A stretch of 12,291 nt of DNA from Lentisphaeria bacterium (GTDB taxonomy: Bacteria > Verrucomicrobiota > Lentisphaeria > Oligosphaerales > Oligosphaeraceae), in the NCBI GenBank assembly GCA_024405235.1, contig JAKSPA010000025.1, positions 1 to 12,291 of the forward strand, given 5' to 3'. Positions within the stretch are counted from its first letter, which is position 1. Each line of letters begins with the position of its first letter. The notes under the pieces are model-generated. The model saw only the letters and a list, made by a program, of their open reading frames with translations, did no database searches and was not told the DNA's origin. Shown here in pieces: positions 7,939 to 12,291 of the stretch. The translations under genes and the position numbers were made by a program.

Positions 7939-7990
7939 CCGTCTTTCGCAGACGGCGCGCTCAAGAAGCGCCCCGTCTGCCGAACGACGG
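7939..7990 (+). promoter_or_regulatory. Attenuator-like set of alternating complementary segments
   Basis: Four segments alternate in complementarity: CCGTCT (7939-7944), AGACGG (7950-7955), CCGTCT (7973-7978) and GACGG (7986-7990). Segment 2 can pair with 1 over a TTCGC loop. It can instead pair with 3 in a longer hairpin, GCAGACGG/CCGTCTGC (7948-7955 with 7973-7980), with GCGC/GCGC stacked inside. Segment 3 can instead pair with 4, which lies ten bases before the kinase start and may be its ribosome binding site. No T run follows the big hairpin directly, so translational control or transcript processing is more likely than termination. Any regulatory role is inferred from layout alone. Confidence 0.45.
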
Positions 7991-8000
7991 ATTTTGACTG

Positions 8001-9992
8001 ATGATTCAACTAATACTGGCGACCCAAGTGGAACTTGTGGTTCTGTCCGTGGGGCTGGTGGTCCTCTATGGCTTCCGGTATCTTATCGGAACCGCGCCGA
8101 CATACCTTGCGGCTGGATTGTATTTCATATTCGCGCTCATGGTGGGTTCCAGCCGTCTGGCTCCCACCGTGGATGCGGCCAGCACAATGACGCTATACGG
8201 CGGACTCCTATGGCTGCCGTTCGTATTGCTTCTGATTATAATCTATGAACTGGAGGACACTGCCGCAGCGCAGCGGCTTTATCTTGGACTGGTCATTTCA
8301 GCCGTGCTCTTCCTTGCGCTATTCATGCTCATCATGCTCCAACCTGCAGAGCCAACGAAAAGCGCCCTATCCGAATTCTTCTCGGCAGTTCATTCGCTCG
8401 TTCTAACGCAGGATTCCCGCAACGAGCTGCTTCACGGAATCTTCTCGCAATTGTTCCTTTTCCTGCTTATGCCCATCGTCTATCAGGCGGTCCTCAACCA
8501 GGGAACGAAATATTACGGCGTAGGCATCTTCATCGCAATGTCGGTCTATCTTGCCCTGACCGAAGCGCTCGGCGCGATATTCATCTGCCTCACGGCAGGT
8601 TCGAAGGCCTATACGCCTACCGTGCCGGCTGGATGGTTCCTGCGTCTCGGCGCAGTTGCGCTTCTGGCGGTTCTAGGGCACTTCTTCATCGTCGCGAATA
8701 CGCCATACAAGCGCAAACGCACACGAAAGACGCTGAAGTTCATGACCAGTTTCATCGACTTCTTCCTCTCTCCTGAACGGATGATGCGCTCGCTTTCCGA
8801 ATGGTCGGAACGCTATCGCGTCGTCGTCGAAAATTCCAGCGATCTAATCATGCTGGTCACAAGAGAAGGCAAGATCCTGAACGCAAACCGCATCGCGACA
8901 AAATACATCGGCAAAGTCATAGACGAACAGAATTTCCGTCTTGATCAAGTCATTTTCGATGCAGACAACAACCCATGGACGTGGCTTGAAAAGACACAGG
9001 ACAATGAAGAAGAGCACGAGACGGTTCTCCGCGGACGGGTGTATCATTACCAGAATCTCTTCCTGCGCGCGCCAAACAGAAAACAAGTCGATCTGGACTT
9101 GAACGTCTCGCATGTCCAATTGGAAGGACAGCCGATCGCCGTGATTATCGGACGCGACATGACCGCTCAGCGCGAAGAGGCCCGCCAACGCCAGAGCCAA
9201 CGGGAGCAGATGATGCACTCGCAACGTCTGGAAAGTCTTGGCGAACTTGCGGGCGGTATCGCTCACGACTTCAATAACCTACTACAGTCCATACAGATAA
9301 GTACAGACGCGCTCATGCAGAAAGTCGCTCCGCAGAACGAGCACCTGGTAAAGAACATCGACGAAGGCTGCAGGCGCGCCAGCGCCCTCACCAGCCAGCT
9401 GCTTGGTTTCGCCCGCAAAGGCAAATTCCATGCGGACACCCTTGATGCATCGGCGCTGATTGAGCACGCGCTGCAGCTCTTCCAGCCCGTGGCCAAGGGC
9501 ATCGTCTGCCGAACCATCTGCGAACCAGTGCCGCTTCCGCTTTTCATCGACGAAATCCAGTTGGCGCAGGTGCTTCTCAACATGCTCATCAATTCTCGTG
9601 ATGCCCTAAAAGACGCTCCTGAACCGAAGCGAATCACCCTGCGCGCCGAAAACGCACGCGAACAAATGCCAGAATGGCAGTTCAGACCAGATAGAAATGC
9701 CGACGCAAAGGATTACATTTGCATACATGTCCGCTACAACGTTGTCGGCATGTCTGAAACCACCCGCAAAAAACTCTTCGACCCATTCTTCACCACAAAA
9801 CCCGCCGGCCATGGCACTGGAATGGGCCTCCCGATGGCATTCGGCTGCATCGCCAACCACCATGGATGGATTCATGTGGAATCAGCACCGAACGAAGGAT
9901 GCGACATGACGATTTTCCTGCCGAGGGCCGGCACCGATGCGGTCCAAGGCGGTCCCGAAAACAAATCCGACTCGCTATCGCCAATGCACTGA
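8001..9992 (+). CDS. Membrane-bound PAS sensor histidine kinase with altered ATP site
   Basis: This 663-residue sensor kinase would sense a signal in or at the inner membrane and pass phosphate to a response regulator. About seven membrane helices fill residues 4-231. A PAS domain follows (roughly 270-388), then a dimerisation and phosphoacceptor helix with LAGGIAHDFNNLL, where His422 is the phosphorylated residue. The HATPase domain covers about 515-642: N-box LLNMLINSRDAL (Asn531), FDPFFTTK (593-600) and GTGMGLPMAFG (605-615). The G1 box is abnormal. Where DNGxGM is usual, it reads YNVVGM (579-584), so the adenine-contacting Asp and the first Gly are replaced. ATP binding may be weak or lost. 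No receiver domain is fused and no response regulator is nearby. The membrane part resembles a transporter-like sensor region I have seen on other kinases; I cannot name it with confidence. The ribosome binding site is weak (GACGG). Confidence 0.92.
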   Translation: MIQLILATQVELVVLSVGLVVLYGFRYLIGTAPTYLAAGLYFIFALMVGSSRLAPTVDAASTMTLYGGLLWLPFVLLLIIIYELEDTAAAQRLYLGLVISAVLFLALFMLIMLQPAEPTKSALSEFFSAVHSLVLTQDSRNELLHGIFSQLFLFLLMPIVYQAVLNQGTKYYGVGIFIAMSVYLALTEALGAIFICLTAGSKAYTPTVPAGWFLRLGAVALLAVLGHFFIVANTPYKRKRTRKTLKFMTSFIDFFLSPERMMRSLSEWSERYRVVVENSSDLIMLVTREGKILNANRIATKYIGKVIDEQNFRLDQVIFDADNNPWTWLEKTQDNEEEHETVLRGRVYHYQNLFLRAPNRKQVDLDLNVSHVQLEGQPIAVIIGRDMTAQREEARQRQSQREQMMHSQRLESLGELAGGIAHDFNNLLQSIQISTDALMQKVAPQNEHLVKNIDEGCRRASALTSQLLGFARKGKFHADTLDASALIEHALQLFQPVAKGIVCRTICEPVPLPLFIDEIQLAQVLLNMLINSRDALKDAPEPKRITLRAENAREQMPEWQFRPDRNADAKDYICIHVRYNVVGMSETTRKKLFDPFFTTKPAGHGTGMGLPMAFGCIANHHGWIHVESAPNEGCDMTIFLPRAGTDAVQGGPENKSDSLSPMH

Positions 9993-10050
9993 AACATTGC
10001 GCCAGATCGGCGATTTTAAAGTCAACAACATACCAACCAATGGAGCAATT

Positions 10051-11193
10051 ATGACTCTTCTCATCAAAAATGCAACCGTTATCACTCCTGGAATCAAGAT
10101 GCAGGATGCAGCGATTCTCGTGGAAGACGGAACTATACGCAGAGTTTTCAACAAGGGTGAGGAGTTGCCAAAGAGCGATGACGTTTTCGACGCGGCAGGC
10201 CAAATGGTCGTGCCTGGCTTCATCGACATGCACTTCCACGGCGCTATGGGTTACGAAACAACCACCGACGATCCGAAGGCCATGCCTGCAATCGGAAAGG
10301 CGAAGATCCTTGAGGGCGTCACCGACTGCTGCCCGACCACTCTGACCCTCTCCGAAGAGAAGCTCGCAAAGGCTCTGAACCACATTGAAGAGTATCGCAA
10401 GGCGCCGACTGGCGCGGAGGTCATCGGAACCCATCTTGAAGGCCCATACGTGAATCCTGAATGCCTCGGCGCACAGAATCCCGCCTATCAGCGTAATCCG
10501 GACACTGCCGAAATCAAACGCCTGAACGCAGTCAGCCCCGTCAGCGTGATCACTTACGCAATCGAACTGCCTGGCGCTCTGCAATTCACGGAAGATCTGC
10601 TCGCAATGGGAATCCTCCCGTCCTGCGGACACTCCAACGCCACCGCCGCCCAGTTCCAGGACGGCAGCCGCCGCGGTCTCAGAAGACTGACGCACTTCTG
10701 CAATCAGATGACGAAACTCCATCATCGCGAAATCGGTCTCGTCGGAACCGGTCTCTGCAGAAAGGAAGTCTATATCGAAATGATCTGCGACAAAATCCAC
10801 CTCTGCCCTGACATGATCGATCTGATCTTCCGTCTGAAGAATCTGGATCACATCATTCTCATCACCGACGCCATGGAGGCATCCCACCTCCAGCCTGGCA
10901 AGTACCAGATCGGCGGACTGGACGTCATCGTAAAGGACGGCGCAGCGCGACTGGCCTCGAATGGCGCTCTGGCGGGCAGCATCCTTCACATGAACGACGC
11001 CCTCAAGAATGTCTTTGAGGTCACTGGTCTGCCACTTGAAGAACTCATCCGCACGACATCACTCAATCAGGCTCAGGAGCTCGGCATCAGCGATCTCGGC
11101 CGCATCGAGGCAGGCTTCCGCGCCAACATGGTTGTCATGGACAACGACTTCAAGGTCAAGCAGGTTTTCCTGCGCGGCAAGAAGCAGATCTAG
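10051..11193 (+). CDS. nagA: N-acetylglucosamine-6-phosphate deacetylase
   Basis: NagA hydrolyses N-acetylglucosamine-6-phosphate to glucosamine-6-phosphate and acetate in the cytoplasm, feeding amino-sugar breakdown and cell-wall recycling. The 380-residue protein has the amidohydrolase fold motifs in order: GFIDMHFHG (57-65, His61 and His63), THLEGPY (127-133, metal ligand Glu130), the substrate segment GAQNPAY (140-146), CGHSNAT (192-198, His194), THFCNQM (214-220, His215 and Asn218) and ITDAMEA (271-277, catalytic Asp273). THFCNQM replaces the common THLFNAM but keeps the His and Asn. I chose the ATG at 10051 because GGAG (10042-10045) lies five bases before it and the protein then begins in the normal way, MTLLIKNATV. 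The frame extends upstream to 9937, but that part overlaps the kinase gene in another frame. nagB and a sugar transporter are absent. It lies 58 bases after the kinase on the same strand, so co-transcription is possible. Confidence 0.96.
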   Translation: MTLLIKNATVITPGIKMQDAAILVEDGTIRRVFNKGEELPKSDDVFDAAGQMVVPGFIDMHFHGAMGYETTTDDPKAMPAIGKAKILEGVTDCCPTTLTLSEEKLAKALNHIEEYRKAPTGAEVIGTHLEGPYVNPECLGAQNPAYQRNPDTAEIKRLNAVSPVSVITYAIELPGALQFTEDLLAMGILPSCGHSNATAAQFQDGSRRGLRRLTHFCNQMTKLHHREIGLVGTGLCRKEVYIEMICDKIHLCPDMIDLIFRLKNLDHIILITDAMEASHLQPGKYQIGGLDVIVKDGAARLASNGALAGSILHMNDALKNVFEVTGLPLEELIRTTSLNQAQELGISDLGRIEAGFRANMVVMDNDFKVKQVFLRGKKQI

Positions 11194-11217
11194 GCCTGCT
11201 TTCAGCATAGTTTAGAA

Positions 11218-11252
11218 AAACTCTGGAAGTCCCTTTAGGATTTCCAGAGTTT
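11218..11252 (+). terminator. Hairpin after nagA, probable terminator
   Basis: AAACTCTGGAA (11218-11228) pairs perfectly with TTCCAGAGTTT (11242-11252). TCC/GGA (11230-11232 with 11238-11240) and a G-T pair extend the stem to about 15 pairs with a five-base CTTTA loop. It lies 24 bases after the nagA stop. On the + strand only TTT, then GCC, follows, so the U tract is poor. On the - strand the stem is followed by TTTTT, which would be the better terminator, though no - strand gene is seen to use it. Confidence 0.6.
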
Positions 11253-11398
11253 GCCAACGTATTCAACTTCAAGAGCTTCCGAAGAAATTCAATGCGACTT
11301 CCTGTAAGTTCCGCGACTATGCGAGAAGGCAGTTGCAAAGAACAAAACGGTTTCGGCAAACGCCGTTCTTTTCGTTTCGAAAGGATTCTCAACTTCTC
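11253..11398 (+). promoter_or_regulatory. Leader region before the MetW-type gene
   Basis: These 146 bases separate the nagA hairpin from the methyltransferase start and should carry its promoter and 5' leader. I find no convincing -35/-10 pair. A hairpin at 11337-11371 lies near the end. AAGGA (11381-11385) is 13 bases before the ATG, longer than ideal. I looked for but did not recognise a SAM or SAH riboswitch, which would be a natural control for methionine-related genes. Confidence 0.4.
11337..11374 (+). terminator. T-tailed hairpin in the MetW leader (terminator or attenuator)
   Basis: AAAGAAC (11337-11343) pairs with GTTCTTT (11365-11371). Inside it GTTT/AAAC closes a four-base CGGC loop. 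A T-rich tail begins in the 3' arm, giving TTCTTTTCGTTTC. It ends about 25 bases before the methyltransferase ATG. It could be a second terminator for nagA with the promoter downstream of it, or a leader attenuator. The sequence does not decide between these. Confidence 0.4.
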
Positions 11399-12151
11399 AT
11401 GAAAAAAGCCCCTAAATCATCAGACACACAGCTAATTCCAGGCATCGAACAGTTTCTGGAACTCTTGGATGTCCGCACTTGCGACAGCGATTTCGGGACT
11501 CTGAGAGACATGGTTGCGAAAGCCCTCAAGAACGGCATGCAGAGCGCTCTGGAAACTCCCCCTCCCCCGCGCTGGCAGGACAAAGTCATCGAAAGCATCA
11601 TTCCCGCACGTGCGTCGGTACTTGACGTCGGATGCGGCGAAGGCGATCTTCTTGTGCGACTCTCCGATTCGCGACAGGCACGCGTACAGGGCATCGAATT
11701 CAATCAGGAAATGGCCATGCGATGCATCGAACGCGGCATTCCCACTTATCACGGAGATCTCGAAAAAAGCCTTGACAATTTTCAGGACGACAGCTATGAC
11801 TACGTCATTCTAGAGGAAACTCTACAGACGCTCAAACACCCTATCGACGTCCTTCGCGAACTGATGCGCATCGGCAGAAAGGTCGTGGTATCCATCCCGA
11901 ATTTCGCGCATTGGCGCGTGCGGCTGGCCTTCAGTCTCGGCGGCAGAATGCCCAAAACCGAATCGCTGCCGTACACATGGTACAACACACCGAATATCCA
12001 TCTCTGCAGCATCAACGACTTTCTGGATTGGATTCAAACCGACAAAGTCACCATCCTGAAAGCATGGAGCCTCGTGGCTGGAAAGCTAGAAGAATATCAA
12101 AACGAACACAACCTTTCGGCCGAACAAGCCCTCTTCCTTGTGCAGAAGTAA
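11399..12151 (+). CDS. metW: MetW-type class I methyltransferase-like protein
   Basis: MetW-family proteins have an SAM-dependent methyltransferase fold and in many bacteria work with the homoserine acyltransferase MetX in methionine synthesis. Clear family features are the SAM-binding motif VLDVGCGEGDLL (74-85), the acidic end of strand 2 in GIEF (98-101), DYVILEETLQTLKHP (134-148), VSIPNFAHWRVRL (164-176), GGRMP (181-185) and LPYTWYNTPNIHLC (190-203). The protein is 250 residues against roughly 200 for the usual family member. The extra ~65 residues lie before the methyltransferase domain and include a PPPP linker (54-57). I chose the ATG at 11399: the frame is open back to 11333, but that part runs through a T-tailed hairpin. 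AAGGA sits 13 bases upstream. MetX, the usual neighbour, is absent, so the methionine role is uncertain for this member. Confidence 0.88.
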   Translation: MKKAPKSSDTQLIPGIEQFLELLDVRTCDSDFGTLRDMVAKALKNGMQSALETPPPPRWQDKVIESIIPARASVLDVGCGEGDLLVRLSDSRQARVQGIEFNQEMAMRCIERGIPTYHGDLEKSLDNFQDDSYDYVILEETLQTLKHPIDVLRELMRIGRKVVVSIPNFAHWRVRLAFSLGGRMPKTESLPYTWYNTPNIHLCSINDFLDWIQTDKVTILKAWSLVAGKLEEYQNEHNLSAEQALFLVQK

Positions 12152-12226
12152 TCCTATCTGCCACTGATCTATTTTCGCAAGAATCGCCAGAAATGGCCAA
12201 TTTCGATGCCTTTTGCCGCAAAGTTG
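12152..12226. other. Short AT-leaning spacer after the MetW-type gene
   Basis: No convincing terminator is present. The only structure seen is a small hairpin, GCCA/TGGC over a GAAA loop (12186-12197). An ORF from ATG 12193 stays open to the window edge through the repeat (33 codons), but it has no ribosome binding site and is not called as a gene. Confidence 0.3.
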
Positions 12227-12262
12227 TATATATCCGCAACGCTATGTTCCCCAAGAGGGTAG
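12227..12262 (-). repeat. Right copy of an inverted repeat pair
   Basis: Bases 12239-12262 are the reverse complement of 46-69 with one mismatch (C for A in the run after ATGTTCCC). Key blocks on this strand are ACGCTATGTTCCC and AAGAGGGTAG. The TATATATCC at 12227-12235 extends the match loosely. It follows the MetW-type gene in sequence I cannot assign to a gene. The remaining 29 bases to the edge are GC-rich (GCCGC, GGGCGC) and do not clearly match the left copy. Confidence 0.75.
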
Positions 12263-12291
12263 GAATTAAGCCGCATTGGGCGCAGCACAAT

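Noticed and set aside
9937..10050. Upstream extension of the nagA frame
   Set aside because: It overlaps the end of the kinase gene in another frame and adds residues unlike NagA. The ATG at 10051 has a good ribosome binding site and gives the normal N-terminus.
9790..10989. A 399-codon open frame on the - strand
   Set aside because: It lies opposite the kinase end and most of nagA, both of which have intact family motifs. The translation is rich in Cys, Asp and Val with no recognisable domain, as expected of a shadow frame.
11333..11398. Upstream extension of the MetW-type frame
   Set aside because: It runs through a T-tailed hairpin and has no ribosome binding site at its start.
11253..11398. 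Riboswitch before the methionine-related gene
   Set aside because: I could not find the conserved core of a SAM, SAH or cobalamin riboswitch. A covariance-model search would settle it.
12193..12291. 33-codon open frame from an ATG to the window edge through the right repeat
   Set aside because: No ribosome binding site precedes it. Apart from a short AMFPKRV stretch in one frame, the matching left repeat gives no matching protein. It is more likely non-coding repeat, though a gene continuing past the edge cannot be ruled out.
1..12291. Whole window as a transposon or genomic island bounded by the edge repeats
   Set aside because: The content is housekeeping genes with no transposase, integrase, tRNA or visible target duplication, and coding style looks uniform. 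Dispersed repeat copies are the simpler explanation.

Overview
The window looks like ordinary chromosome from a Gram-negative bacterium of moderate GC. It holds eight well-supported genes, seven on the + strand and one on the - strand. I see no tRNA, rRNA, CRISPR array, phage gene or recognisable transposase. The eukaryote-like (type 2) isoleucyl-tRNA synthetase and a long acyl-CoA dehydrogenase of a type I associate with Bacteroidota suggest the Bacteroidota or the PVC group (Lentisphaerae/Verrucomicrobia relatives). That placement is an inference; there is no marker RNA to test it.

Layout. Positions 1-472 hold no confident gene. This stretch carries one copy of a repeat whose inverted partner lies at the far right edge, a diverged duplication with a doubtful small ORF, and two terminator-like hairpins pointing towards each other. 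An acyl-CoA dehydrogenase (473-2182, -) is divergent from a tightly packed + strand operon. The operon runs peptide deformylase (def), a five-helix membrane protein, a second membrane protein with a coiled coil, then ileS. Both membrane-gene junctions are ATGA overlaps, and ileS follows 81 bases later behind a good ribosome binding site. Next come a membrane-bound sensor histidine kinase (8001-9992), N-acetylglucosamine-6-phosphate deacetylase (nagA, 10051-11193) and, past a strong hairpin, a MetW-type methyltransferase (11399-12151). The last 140 bases hold the partner of the edge repeat.

How the genes fit together. def and ileS both serve protein synthesis: one removes the formyl group from new N-termini, the other charges tRNA-Ile. 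The two unknown membrane proteins are translationally coupled to def, which makes them the most interesting uncharacterised genes here. The histidine kinase has no response regulator beside it. nagA recycles or breaks down amino sugars but is not next to nagB or a transporter. MetW is without its usual partner MetX.

The points most worth a second look are: (1) the histidine kinase lacks the usual Asp and first Gly of its ATP-binding G1 box; (2) four mutually complementary segments lie between ileS and the kinase, laid out like an attenuator; (3) a 23-of-24 inverted repeat sits at the two window edges; (4) a nine-codon leader ORF with its own ribosome binding site stops exactly where an upstream def start codon begins; and (5) the unknown membrane pair lies in a def-ileS operon. 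I do not see a clear new defence or mobile system.
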